Source: Microbacterium sp. BH-3-3-3
GTDB taxonomy: Bacteria; Actinomycetota; Actinomycetes; Actinomycetales; Microbacteriaceae
DNA: 64,000 nt
Assembly: GCF_007679045.1 (NCBI RefSeq)
Contig: NZ_VEFS01000002.1
Coordinates: forward strand, 124,001 to 188,000
Direction: 5' to 3'
The stretch's first letter is position 1, and every line of letters begins with the position of its first letter. The translations under genes were made by a program, and so were the position numbers. The notes under the pieces are model-generated. The model was not told the DNA's origin. It worked only from the letters and a program-made list of their open reading frames with translations, and did not search any database. This document shows positions 33,225 to 41,371 of this stretch, piece by piece.

Positions 33225-34303
33225 GCCGGTCCGCTCGCGTCGAGCGGTTTCACCGTCGCGGGCACCGCGGCGAGGGCGATGCGCACCTCGTCGTGATCGT
33301 CGAGCCGTCGCTCGGGCGCATGTTCGACGACCACGCGGCTGCCGTCGGCGGTGAGCACCGTCGAGCGACGCACGCTGCCGAGGAACGTCGTCTCTTCGAC
33401 GACCGCGTCGACGCCGGGGGCGTCCGGCCCCACGAGCACGACGTGCTCGGGGCGGACGACGACCTCGCAGTGCCCGTCGTGCGCGGCCGCGGCGAGCGGC
33501 AGGTGCTGGCCCCAGACCTCGACGACCACGCCCTCGACGATCCCGGGCACCGCGCTGACCGGACCGAGCACCTCGGCCACGGCGGCGTCGCCGACCCGCG
33601 CGAAGACCTCGTCGGGGCATCCGGATGCCACGACGCGCCCTTGCGCCATGACGACGAGATCGTCGGCCACGGCCGCCGCCTCCGTGGTGTCGCGCGTCAC
33701 CCACAGCGTCGTGACGCCGCGTTCGCGCAGTTCGCGGGCGAGTCGATCGCGCAGCTCGGCCCGGGCGGTGGTGTGCAGCGCCGCGAGGGCATCGTCGAGC
33801 ACGAGGGCGCGCGGTCGCGAGGCGAGGGCGCGCGCCACGGCCCACCGCTGACGATCACCGTGGCTCAGTCGGCTCACCGGCTTCGCGGTCGAGCTCAGAC
33901 CCACGAGCGCGCACAGGCGATCGGCTTCGCGCTCGGCATCCGGAGCCCCCGCCTGGCGGGCCGCGCTCACGATGGCCGCACGAACGCGACCGAAACGGGC
34001 GACGGTCGTGCGATCGCGCACCTCGGCGACCCGGGGAGCAGCCGCCCCCGACCGTCCGTCGACGGTGACGGTGCCGGCATCCGGACGCTCGGCCCCCGTC
34101 ACCAGGCGCAGCAGCGTAGACGCGCCGCAGCCCGACGCGCCGACGAGCGCCACGATCCGCCCCGGACCCACCTCGAGATCGACGTCGCTGAGGATGACCG
34201 AGCCCGCTCGCTCGCGGCGTACTCCGCTCAACGTGATGGTCCAGCCCGGCGCGGGCGCGGCATCCGCGGTCGACGAAGGATCCACGGGGATGACAGCGAC
34301 CAT
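33212..34303 (-). CDS. ABC-type ATPase homologue with substituted catalytic motifs (pseudo-ATPase)
   Basis: A 363-residue protein with the fold order of a sugar/Fe-type ABC ATPase plus a C-terminal TOBE-like domain (about 240-350). Its key motifs are changed. Walker A reads GASGCGAST (55-63) with Ala61 in place of the essential Lys. The signature reads LSHGD (146-150) in place of LSGGQ. Asp171 replaces the catalytic Glu after Walker B (LVLDD). The D-loop is AALH, and the H-loop reads VTRD with Arg204 for His. No permease or binding protein is next to it. ATP hydrolysis is unlikely; a regulatory or structural role is possible. The open frame is intact, so it is not an obvious pseudogene. The start is 6 nt after TAGCGT. 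Confidence 0.85.
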   Translation of the reverse strand: MVAVIPVDPSSTADAAPAPGWTITLSGVRRERAGSVILSDVDLEVGPGRIVALVGASGCGASTLLRLVTGAERPDAGTVTVDGRSGAAAPRVAEVRDRTTVARFGRVRAAIVSAARQAGAPDAEREADRLCALVGLSSTAKPVSRLSHGDRQRWAVARALASRPRALVLDDALAALHTTARAELRDRLARELRERGVTTLWVTRDTTEAAAVADDLVVMAQGRVVASGCPDEVFARVGDAAVAEVLGPVSAVPGIVEGVVVEVWGQHLPLAAAAHDGHCEVVVRPEHVVLVGPDAPGVDAVVEETTFLGSVRRSTVLTADGSRVVVEHAPERRLDDHDEVRIALAAVPATVKPLDASGPAQAG

Positions 34304-34309
34304 GAACGC

Positions 34310-34315
34310 ACGCTA
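34310..34315 (-). promoter_or_regulatory. -10 box of a leaderless promoter
   Basis: TAGCGT on the minus strand, 6 nt before the ATG at 34303 of the pseudo-ATPase gene. Confidence 0.6.
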
Positions 34316-34336
34316 GAAATCGCGGATGACAGCAGA

Positions 34337-34362
34337 ACGCCCGGGGGGTGAACCCCGGGCGT
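34337..34362 (-). terminator. Terminator after aspS
   Basis: A 10-bp perfect stem, acgcccgggg (34337-34346) with ccccgggcgt (34353-34362), loop of 6 nt, followed on the minus strand by TCTGCTGT. It lies 15 nt after the aspS stop. Confidence 0.75.
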
Positions 34363-34376
34363 CGCTCGCTCGAACC

Positions 34377-35717
34377 TTACGGGGCGAGACGCGTCGGTCC
34401 GCGGAAGAGGTACGTGACCTCGCGGATCGACGACTCGCCCAGCATGAGCATGAGCACGCGCGCGAGTCCCATGCCGAATCCGCCGTGCGGCGGGGCGCCG
34501 AAGCGGAAGAAGTCGAGGTAGAAGTCGAGGTGCTCGGGGTCGAGACCCTTCTCCTTGGCCTGCTCGATCAGCACCTCGACGCGGTGCTCGCGCTGGGCGC
34601 CCGTGGTGATCTCGACGCCGTTGAACAGCAGGTCGTACGACTTGGTGAGCCCGGTCTCCTCGTCGCGCATGTGGTAGAAAGCGCGGATCTCGGGGTGGTA
34701 GTCGGTGATGAAGACGAACTGGTGACCGAAGGTCTCGGCCACGTGCGCCGCGATCTGACGCTCGCCCTCGGGGTCGAGGTCGCCGTCGGTGCGGGGGATG
34801 TCGTAGCCGCGCGCGGCGACGATCTCGCGCGCCTCGGCGAGGGGGATACGCGGGAACGGGAGGGCGGGAACCTGCACCTCGATGCCGAAGAGCTCCTGGA
34901 TCTCGGCGCCGTGCTTGTCGGCGACCGCCTGGAACGCGGTCGCGATGAGCTCCTCTTGCATACGCGCGACATCTTCGTGCGAGTCGATCCAGCTGATCTC
35001 GGCGTCGATCGAGGTGAACTCGGTGGCGTGGCGGCTCGTGAACGAGGGGTCGGCGCGGAACGCGGGGGCGATCTCGAAGATCTTGCCGAAGCCGGCGACC
35101 TGGGCCATCTGCTTGAAGAACTGCGGGCTCTGCGCGAGGTAGGCCGTCTTGTCTTCGAAGTAGGGGACCTCGAACAGCTCGGCGTTGGACTCGGAGGGCG
35201 AGGCCATCAGCTTGGGGGAGTGCACCTCGATGTAGTCGCGCTCGACCCAGTAGGTGCGCATGGCGTGCTCGAGCGTGGTCTGCACGCGGAAGATGAGGTT
35301 GTTGCGACGCTGACGCAGGTCGATGAAGCGCCAGTCCATGCGCTTGTCGGGGCTGCTGTCGGCCGCGATGGGGGTCTCGGGGTTCGCGGCGGCCGCGATC
35401 ACGAGCTCGCCCACCTTGATCTCGACGCCGCCGAGCTTCACGCGCTCGTCGTGCTTGAGCTCGCCGCGCACGGTCAGGAACGTGCCCGTCGAGAGGGCGC
35501 CGATCGTCTCGGTGAGGGCGAGAGCGGCGGCATCCTGGTCGACGGCCTCCTCTGAGGGACGCGTCGCGGGGTTGACCAGCTGCACGGCGCCGGTCTCGTC
35601 ACGCAGGACGACGAACTGCACCTTCTTCTGATCGCGCACGGTTTCGACCCATCCCGACACCTCGACGGGGCCGGCGGGCAGGGACTTCAACTGGTTGACC
35701 AGGACGCGTTCGCTCAC
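34377..35717 (-). CDS. aspS: Aspartyl-tRNA synthetase, archaeal type (probably non-discriminating)
   Basis: A 446-residue class II synthetase. GTG 35717 gives an N-terminus running straight into the anticodon-binding OB fold (VEVSGWVETVRDQKKVQFVVLR). Motif 2 is in APAFRADPSFTSRHATEFTSID, given here in parts as AFRADPSFTSRH and EFTSIDAEISW; motif 3 is GFGMGLARVLMLMLG. Bacterial AspRS is about 590 residues with a GAD insertion; that insertion is absent here, as in archaeal enzymes. Such enzymes often also charge tRNA-Asn with Asp for later amidation by GatCAB. A terminator follows the gene. Confidence 0.95.
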   Translation of the reverse strand: MSERVLVNQLKSLPAGPVEVSGWVETVRDQKKVQFVVLRDETGAVQLVNPATRPSEEAVDQDAAALALTETIGALSTGTFLTVRGELKHDERVKLGGVEIKVGELVIAAAANPETPIAADSSPDKRMDWRFIDLRQRRNNLIFRVQTTLEHAMRTYWVERDYIEVHSPKLMASPSESNAELFEVPYFEDKTAYLAQSPQFFKQMAQVAGFGKIFEIAPAFRADPSFTSRHATEFTSIDAEISWIDSHEDVARMQEELIATAFQAVADKHGAEIQELFGIEVQVPALPFPRIPLAEAREIVAARGYDIPRTDGDLDPEGERQIAAHVAETFGHQFVFITDYHPEIRAFYHMRDEETGLTKSYDLLFNGVEITTGAQREHRVEVLIEQAKEKGLDPEHLDFYLDFFRFGAPPHGGFGMGLARVLMLMLGESSIREVTYLFRGPTRLAP

Positions 35718-35770
35718 GGTCGACCAGTCTACGTGCGGGCGCGGCCCGGGCTCACGACCCCGCCCACGCC

Positions 35771-36649
35771 TCAGCGCCCGGCGCCGGCGGTGAGGCCGGC
35801 CTTGACGTGCCGCTGCGCGGCGAGGATCACCACGAGCGCGGGCAGGCTCGCGATGAGCGAGGCCGCCATCGTGGCCGCCCACGTGTTCAGGTTGGAGTTC
35901 GACAGCGCGAGGATCAGCACCGACATCGGGTACATCTCGTTGCGATTGACCAGGGTCAGACCGAACAGCAGATCGCCCCAGCTGAAGAGGAACGCGAAGA
36001 CGCCCGCTGTCACGATCGCGTTGCGCGAGAGGGGCACGACAATGCGCCAGAGCGTTCCGAACGGCCCGAGTCCGTCGACCGTCGCGGCCTCGAGCACCTC
36101 GGTGTCGAGGCGCAGCATGAACGCGCGCATGACGATGACGGCGAAGGGGACGCCCGCGGTCGAGTTCGCCAGGATCAGGCCGATGAAGGTGTTGAGCAGT
36201 CCCCACGAGTTGAACATCGCGTAGAACGAGGTGGCCAGCACGACGCTCGGGATCATCTGCGCCAGCAGCAGCAGGATGAGCGCGATGCTCACCGCCCGCG
36301 AGCGCAGCCGGCTGAGCGCGTAGGCCGCCGGGATCGACACCAGCAGGGTGACCAGCACCGAGCCGAGCGAAACGAGGGTGGTGACGCGGAGGCCGCCGAT
36401 GCCCGCGTCGTCGAGCGCCTTCTCGTATCCCCCGAGGCCGGGCGCCGTGGGGAACCACTGCGTGTCCGCCGAGTTGGCGGAGGGCTGCAGCGAGGCGGAG
36501 ACCATCCAGTACACGGGGAAGAGGTAGACCACCAGCACGGCGATGGTGACGAGGGTCCACATCCATCCGCGGCGCCGGCGACGTCGCGCGACGGGAGGGG
36601 CGGATGCCGGGGCGACCACGGCGGGCGCGGAGGGAAGGGTGGCGGTCAT
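35771..36649 (-). CDS. Carbohydrate-type ABC transporter permease (MalG-like)
   Basis: A 292-residue permease. ATG 36649 overlaps the upstream permease stop by 4 nt. A basic stretch RRRRRRG precedes the first helix. Six hydrophobic segments and the EAA loop EAATVDGLGPFGTLWRI (ATPase contact) are present. It should form the channel with the MalF-like protein. It is the last gene of a three-gene importer operon that contains no ATPase. Confidence 0.93.
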   Translation of the reverse strand: MTATLPSAPAVVAPASAPPVARRRRRRGWMWTLVTIAVLVVYLFPVYWMVSASLQPSANSADTQWFPTAPGLGGYEKALDDAGIGGLRVTTLVSLGSVLVTLLVSIPAAYALSRLRSRAVSIALILLLLAQMIPSVVLATSFYAMFNSWGLLNTFIGLILANSTAGVPFAVIVMRAFMLRLDTEVLEAATVDGLGPFGTLWRIVVPLSRNAIVTAGVFAFLFSWGDLLFGLTLVNRNEMYPMSVLILALSNSNLNTWAATMAASLIASLPALVVILAAQRHVKAGLTAGAGR

Positions 36650-37590
36650 TCTTCGCGCTCCCGACGCATCGACATCACGGTGTAGACGATCGCGAACACC
36701 ACGCTGATCCCCAGCAGGAGCATTCCGTACGCGCCGCCCAGACCGAACTGGAACTGCTGGAACGCCTGCCGGTAGGAGAGCAGGCCCAGGGTCACGGTGC
36801 TGTTGGCGGGGCCGCCCGCGGTGAGAACGAGCACGAGGTCGACGATCAGCAGGGTGTAGACCACGCTCATCACGACGAGAACGGAGACGACGGGCCAGAT
36901 GGTCGGCAGCACGATCGCGGTCAGTCTCCGCCACGCGCCGGCGCCGTCGAGCTGGGCGGCTTCGAGCTGTTCGGCGGGGACCTGCTTGAGGGCGGCGCCG
37001 AGGATCGTCGCCCAGTAGGGGAGGCTCGCCCAGACGGCCACGACGATGACCGACGGCAGCGCGGTCGCCGGATTCGCGAGCCACGCCTGGACGGGCAGGC
37101 CGAGTGCACCGAGCACGTCGTTGATGGGGCCGTCACCGGCCAGCAGCGACTTCCACACCGTGGCGACGACCACGGCCGGCAGCAGCCACGGAAGAAGGAT
37201 GAGCGTCGGCAGCCACCGGCTGCCCGGGAAGGTGCGGGCGAACAGCAGGGCGAGCAGCAGGCCGAGCACCAGCTCGACGGCGACCGAGACGAGCGTGATG
37301 GTGAGGGTGTTCGCGAGTGCGCGGAAGGTGATGGGCTCGGCCAGCACGGCCTCAAAGTTCGTCGTGCCCACGAAGGGCGCGCGCCCCGTGATGAAGGTGC
37401 CGGTGGTGAAGTTCGTCGTGCTCATGTAGACGCCGTACCCGAGCGGGAACAGGAAGAACACGACGAAGAAGACCAGCGCGGGGGTCAGGAACCCCCACAG
37501 CTCGCCCCGCCGGCGGGCGGCCAGAGAACGCCGGAACCGGCCGGGGGCGGGTGCCCCCGACCGGCCGGTCGAGATGGTGTGGGCCGTCAC
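36646..37590 (-). CDS. Carbohydrate-type ABC transporter permease (MalF-like)
   Basis: A 314-residue permease. GTG 37590 overlaps the binding-protein stop (GTGA). After a basic N-terminus (FRRSLAARRRGELWG) there are six hydrophobic segments, with the EAA loop EAAQLDGAGAWRRLTAI. It pairs with the MalG-like permease. Related systems import sugars, glycosides or nucleosides; the nucleoside hydrolase gene next door makes a ribonucleoside-like substrate plausible but unproven. Confidence 0.93.
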   Translation of the reverse strand: MTAHTISTGRSGAPAPGRFRRSLAARRRGELWGFLTPALVFFVVFFLFPLGYGVYMSTTNFTTGTFITGRAPFVGTTNFEAVLAEPITFRALANTLTITLVSVAVELVLGLLLALLFARTFPGSRWLPTLILLPWLLPAVVVATVWKSLLAGDGPINDVLGALGLPVQAWLANPATALPSVIVVAVWASLPYWATILGAALKQVPAEQLEAAQLDGAGAWRRLTAIVLPTIWPVVSVLVVMSVVYTLLIVDLVLVLTAGGPANSTVTLGLLSYRQAFQQFQFGLGGAYGMLLLGISVVFAIVYTVMSMRREREE

Positions 37591-38825
37591 TTGCCGCTGG
37601 CCTGCTCCAGTGCGGCCTGGGCGGTCTGCCCGCCGACCGTCGCGCTCTGGATCGCGTCGACGTACTCCTGCTGCAGCGTGTTCCACTCGGTGCCCAGCTG
37701 TGCGGAGTTGTAGGCGCCGTCGACCGCGTCGACGAACGGGGCGGCCGCGGGGACCTTCTCGACGAAGGCGTCCTGCGCGCTCTTGAGCGCGGGGATGTAG
37801 CCGCCCTGAACGGCGGTGTCGATCTGGTTCTCCTCCGAGGCGCGGCACTTCACGAGGGCCGCGGCGGCGGCCTCCTTCTGCGCGTCGGCGTTGGCGGCGA
37901 CGCCGTAGGCGTAGCCGAGCAGGTTCACCTTGGGCGACTCGCCGCTCTTCGCGGTCGGGAACGGGAAGGTGCCCCACTCGAAGGGGATCGAGGTGTCGAC
38001 GAGGTTCCACGGACCCGAGACCGTCATCGCCGCGGCACCCGAGGTCCACTGGTCGATGGACTCCCAGCCCCAGTTGACGAACTCGGTTGACAGCGAGCCG
38101 TTGCCCACGAGGTTCTTGTAGAGGTCGACCGCCTCGACGGCGCCGGCGCCGGTCGGGTCGGCGGGGTCGCCGCCCGCGGAGAGCAGGAACGGCAGGAAGT
38201 AGACCGGCGTCGAGCCGTCGCCGCCAATGCCCGGCAGCACGATGCCCTTCTGCGAGCCGGTGGTGAGCGAACCCGCGAGCGACACCAGGTCGTCGAAGGT
38301 CTTCGGGGCGGTCTCGGGCACACCCGCCGCCGCGAACGCGGCCTTGTTGTAGAAGATCGCGTAGTCCTCGACCTGCACGGGCAGGCCGTACAGGGTGCCG
38401 TCGTAGCGGCCGAGGTCGGCGGCGCTGTCGGCGAGGCCGTCGGTGGTGACGTCGTACTGGCTGAGATCGGCGAGGACCCCCTGCGAGGCGAGCTGCGGCA
38501 GCTGCGTGTCGGTGGAGAGGATCGCGACGTCGGGCAACGCCTTGGCACCGGCCGCTTGCAGGAGCTTCGTGGTGTAGTCGCCCGACTGCGTCTGCACGTC
38601 GACCGTGATGCCGAGGTCGGCGGCGCACGACTCGAAGTAGCCCTTCTGCAGGCTCTGGTACGGCTCGAAGTCGATGTTGTTCCAGACCGTGAGCTGGACG
38701 CCCTTGAATCCGTCGCTGGACACGGGGGCGGCCTGGCCGCCCGCGCAGGCAGTGAGGGCGAGGGCGGCGGTCAGACCGACCGCGGGCAGCGCGAGACGTC
38801 GCAGCCGCTGAGACGAGGAAGCCAT
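37587..38825 (-). CDS. Extracellular solute-binding lipoprotein (family 1)
   Basis: A 412-residue binding protein. The signal MASSSQRLRRLALPAVG is followed by lipobox LTAC (about residues 24-27). The mature protein has family 1 features: VQLTVWNNIDFEPYQSLQKG, KALPDVAILSTDTQLPQL, GTLYGLPVQVEDYAIFYNK and INAMTVSGPW-type AAAMTVSGPWNLVD. It should deliver a sugar-like substrate to the two permeases encoded downstream, and is the first gene of the operon. The nucleoside hydrolase gene is divergent across a 179-nt gap. Confidence 0.94.
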   Translation of the reverse strand: MASSSQRLRRLALPAVGLTAALALTACAGGQAAPVSSDGFKGVQLTVWNNIDFEPYQSLQKGYFESCAADLGITVDVQTQSGDYTTKLLQAAGAKALPDVAILSTDTQLPQLASQGVLADLSQYDVTTDGLADSAADLGRYDGTLYGLPVQVEDYAIFYNKAAFAAAGVPETAPKTFDDLVSLAGSLTTGSQKGIVLPGIGGDGSTPVYFLPFLLSAGGDPADPTGAGAVEAVDLYKNLVGNGSLSTEFVNWGWESIDQWTSGAAAMTVSGPWNLVDTSIPFEWGTFPFPTAKSGESPKVNLLGYAYGVAANADAQKEAAAAALVKCRASEENQIDTAVQGGYIPALKSAQDAFVEKVPAAAPFVDAVDGAYNSAQLGTEWNTLQQEYVDAIQSATVGGQTAQAALEQASGK

Positions 38826-38918
38826 GGTGTGTCCGTTCCCGACGACGTTGGGGGCGTCGTTCGACCTGTGCTGAGGAGGGTGCGGGCCGGTGCCGCCCGC
38901 ATCACCCCCCACTGTGGA

Positions 38919-38965
38919 GTGTTGACGTGACGAACAGGGAACAGACGTGTCACGCGATGTAACAC
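38919..38965. promoter_or_regulatory. Possible operator between the importer and nucleoside hydrolase genes
   Basis: Two nested inverted pairs, GTGTT (38919-38923)/AACAC (38961-38965) and CGTGAC (38926-38931)/GTCACG (38949-38954), lie in the divergent region. Spacing is not symmetric. The TTGACG at 38922 could be a -35 element for the hydrolase gene. No matching regulator gene is nearby. Confidence 0.3.
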
Positions 38966-39004
38966 CACGCCGTGTCGCCGCCGCCGACTTGGCAGGGTGA
39001 GTGC

Positions 39005-39994
39005 ATGGCATCCGTCCCCTCCTCCGTCCGCCGCGTCGTCGTCGACACCGACACCGGCCTCGACGACGCCCACTCGCTCATGTACCTGCTGGCGCAGCCC
39101 GACGTCGAGATCGAGGCGATCACGACGATCTACGGCAACACGCCCGTCGAGGATTCGGCCCGCAACGTCCGCACGGTGCTGCGCCTGGCCGGCCGCGAGG
39201 ACATTCCGCTGCACCTGGGCGAGGCCGCGCCGCTGGAGGGCGAGGCGTCGATCGCCGACTTCGTGCACGGCACCGACGGGCTGGGCGACCGCTTCGAGCG
39301 GGCGGAGCTGCGCGTCGAGGACGAGAGCGCGGTCGACGCCATCGTGCGCATCGCGGCGGAGAGCCCGGGCGAGGTCGACCTGCACCCGCTCGGTCCCCTG
39401 ACCAACATCGCCCGCGCGCTCGAACGCGACCCCGATCTGTTCCTGAAGTACCGCTCGGTCGTCATCATGGGCGGGGCGGGTCCGTACCCCGCGCCGGGCG
39501 GCGCCACGCTGACCGACGCCAACACGGCGAACGATCGCCTCGCCGCCGAGATCGTCTTCGGGGCGCGCAATGCCGGCAACGTCGTCATGGTGGGCGTCAA
39601 CGTCACGGCGACCGCGATCCTCGACGAGCACGTGCTCGCGGTGCTGCGCGGGAAGGGCACGCCCTGGGCGAGCTTCGCCGGCGAGGTGCTCGACGCCTAC
39701 AACGACTTCTACCAGTACAAGTGGGGCCGGCGGATCTCGTCCGCCCACGACGGCCTGGCCACGGTCGTGCTGCACCGCCCCGAGATCGTCACGGGCTGGA
39801 TCGAAGGGCCCGTCGACTACACGCCGTACGGCGGTTCGCTCGCGACCCGCATCGCGCTCACCGCCGACGGACTGCCGCTGGTGTGGGGGACGCCCGAGGG
39901 GTCGACCGTCCGCGCGGTGACCTCGTTCGATCGCACGGCGTTCCTGCGCCTGTTCGTCGACGCGCTCTCGAGCGGACCGGCTCCGCGCGCCTGA
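39005..39994 (+). CDS. Nucleoside hydrolase
   Basis: A 329-residue enzyme of the inosine-uridine nucleoside hydrolase family, which splits ribonucleosides into base and ribose. The Ca-binding N-terminus reads VVVDTDTGLDDAHSLMYLL (the canonical motif is DTDPGxDDA, so Pro is Thr here). ITTIYGNTPVEDSARNV, HPLGPLTNIARAL, VVIMGGAG and a TANDRLAAEIVF region are as expected. ATG 39005 follows AGGGTGAG. It diverges from the sugar-type ABC importer and ends at a shared terminator. Confidence 0.92.
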   Translation: MASVPSSVRRVVVDTDTGLDDAHSLMYLLAQPDVEIEAITTIYGNTPVEDSARNVRTVLRLAGREDIPLHLGEAAPLEGEASIADFVHGTDGLGDRFERAELRVEDESAVDAIVRIAAESPGEVDLHPLGPLTNIARALERDPDLFLKYRSVVIMGGAGPYPAPGGATLTDANTANDRLAAEIVFGARNAGNVVMVGVNVTATAILDEHVLAVLRGKGTPWASFAGEVLDAYNDFYQYKWGRRISSAHDGLATVVLHRPEIVTGWIEGPVDYTPYGGSLATRIALTADGLPLVWGTPEGSTVRAVTSFDRTAFLRLFVDALSSGPAPRA

Positions 39995-40000
39995 CGCCGG

Positions 40001-40051
40001 CGACGCGGCATCCGGAACCTCCTGTCGGAGCAGATTCCGGATGCCGCGTCG
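40001..40051. terminator. Bidirectional terminator
   Basis: A 17-bp perfect stem, 40001-40017 with 40035-40051, loop 17 nt. It sits between the convergent nucleoside hydrolase and amidohydrolase genes. Confidence 0.8.
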
Positions 40052-40075
40052 ACGGGCATCCTCCGGTCGCGGCGC

Positions 40076-41371
40076 TCACACCCGGGCGGTGGCCCGTTCG
40101 TGCGCGGCGAGGCCCGCCCAGTGGATCTCTCCGCCGACGACGGTCAGTGACGCCTCGCCCGGACCCGATTCGACGAGCTCGACGAGCGCGTCGCGGGGAT
40201 CGGTGCTCGACACGTCGAAAACCGCCAGGTCGGCCCGCGCATCGGGACGCAGCACGCCGGTGTCGTCGAGACCCAGGGCGTGCGCGCCGCCCGCGGTGGC
40301 CGCGGCGAAGAGGCGCTCGTGCAGGTCGTCGTCGGCGTAGCCCTGGTCGCGGGCGATGTCGTGGAGCGCGGCGACGTCATGCCAGATCGACAGGCTCGGC
40401 GACGACGACAGCGAGTCGGTGCCGACGGCGATCGCGTTGCCCTCGCGGAGGTAGGCCGCCACGGGCGGCGCGTCGAGGCCGATCACGCGGTTCGAGCGCG
40501 GGCAGAGCGCGACGCTGACGCCGCGTGCGCGGAGCAGGGCGCGATCGTCGGCGGCGACGTAGATGCCGTGCGCGAGGTGGGTCGTCGGGCTCAACGCGCC
40601 CAGGCCGTCGAGGTAGCGGATGACCCCCGTGCCCACCCCGCCGCCCTGCAGCAGCGCGAACTCGCCGCGGCCGTTGGCGCGCCAGCGCTCGGCGAGGTCG
40701 CCGGTGCCCGAGCGCACGTACGCGTCCTCCCACGCCGACTCCGCGGCGTGGATGTGCTGGCGCACGCCGAGCTCGGCGGACAGGCGCGAGAGCTCGCGGA
40801 TCACCCCGGTGTCGAGGGAGTAGACCGCGTGGGGCGACAGACCCGTCGCGGGCGGCGAGGGGAGCGCCGAGAGCTGGGCCCGTACGCGCTCCTCTCCTCC
40901 CTCCGCCCACGTGCGATCGGTGTAGCCGAGGACCTCCCAGAACGCCACGCCGTGCAGACCCGCGTCGTGCACGGCGCTTCCGGCCGCGGCATCCGTCACG
41001 ATCTCGGCGACCGAGGTCGTCCCCGAACGCAGAGCGAGGGCCGCACCGGCGGCAGCCGAGGCGCTCCAGTCGCGGGGCAGGGGGTACAGCGCCATGAAGG
41101 CGCTCATCCACGACTCGAAGCCGGCGTGCTGGGCACTGCCGACCTCGGCCATGTCGGTGTACTGCAGGTGCGTGTGGGCGTTGACGAGCCCCGGGGTGAG
41201 GGCGCCGCGGTGCTCGTGGACGCTGGTCGCCGCCGAGTCGAGCGCGGCCAGCACCTCGTCGGCGGTGCCCACCGCGACGAGGCGGCCCCCGGCCACGGCC
41301 ACCGCCCCGTCGACGAGAGCAGGGCGCCCGGCCGAGAGGACGACCGGCGCCCGGTGGACCTCGACGCTCAC
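40076..41371 (-). CDS. Amidohydrolase, nucleoside or aromatic deaminase type
   Basis: A 431-residue metal-dependent hydrolase of the ATZ/TRZ/MtaD superfamily. GTG 41371 overlaps the stop of the AdoHcyase-like gene (GTGA). Metal ligands are visible: HxH in LTPGLVNAHTHLQYTD, His in HIHAAESAWED, His in LAHGIYVAADD, and Asp in AVGTDSLSSSP. Such enzymes deaminate S-adenosylhomocysteine, methylthioadenosine, guanine, aminodeoxyfutalosine or similar. Coupling to an AdoHcyase homologue suggests an adenosyl or inosyl compound, but this is inference. Confidence 0.9.
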   Translation of the reverse strand: MSVEVHRAPVVLSAGRPALVDGAVAVAGGRLVAVGTADEVLAALDSAATSVHEHRGALTPGLVNAHTHLQYTDMAEVGSAQHAGFESWMSAFMALYPLPRDWSASAAAGAALALRSGTTSVAEIVTDAAAGSAVHDAGLHGVAFWEVLGYTDRTWAEGGEERVRAQLSALPSPPATGLSPHAVYSLDTGVIRELSRLSAELGVRQHIHAAESAWEDAYVRSGTGDLAERWRANGRGEFALLQGGGVGTGVIRYLDGLGALSPTTHLAHGIYVAADDRALLRARGVSVALCPRSNRVIGLDAPPVAAYLREGNAIAVGTDSLSSSPSLSIWHDVAALHDIARDQGYADDDLHERLFAAATAGGAHALGLDDTGVLRPDARADLAVFDVSSTDPRDALVELVESGPGEASLTVVGGEIHWAGLAAHERATARV

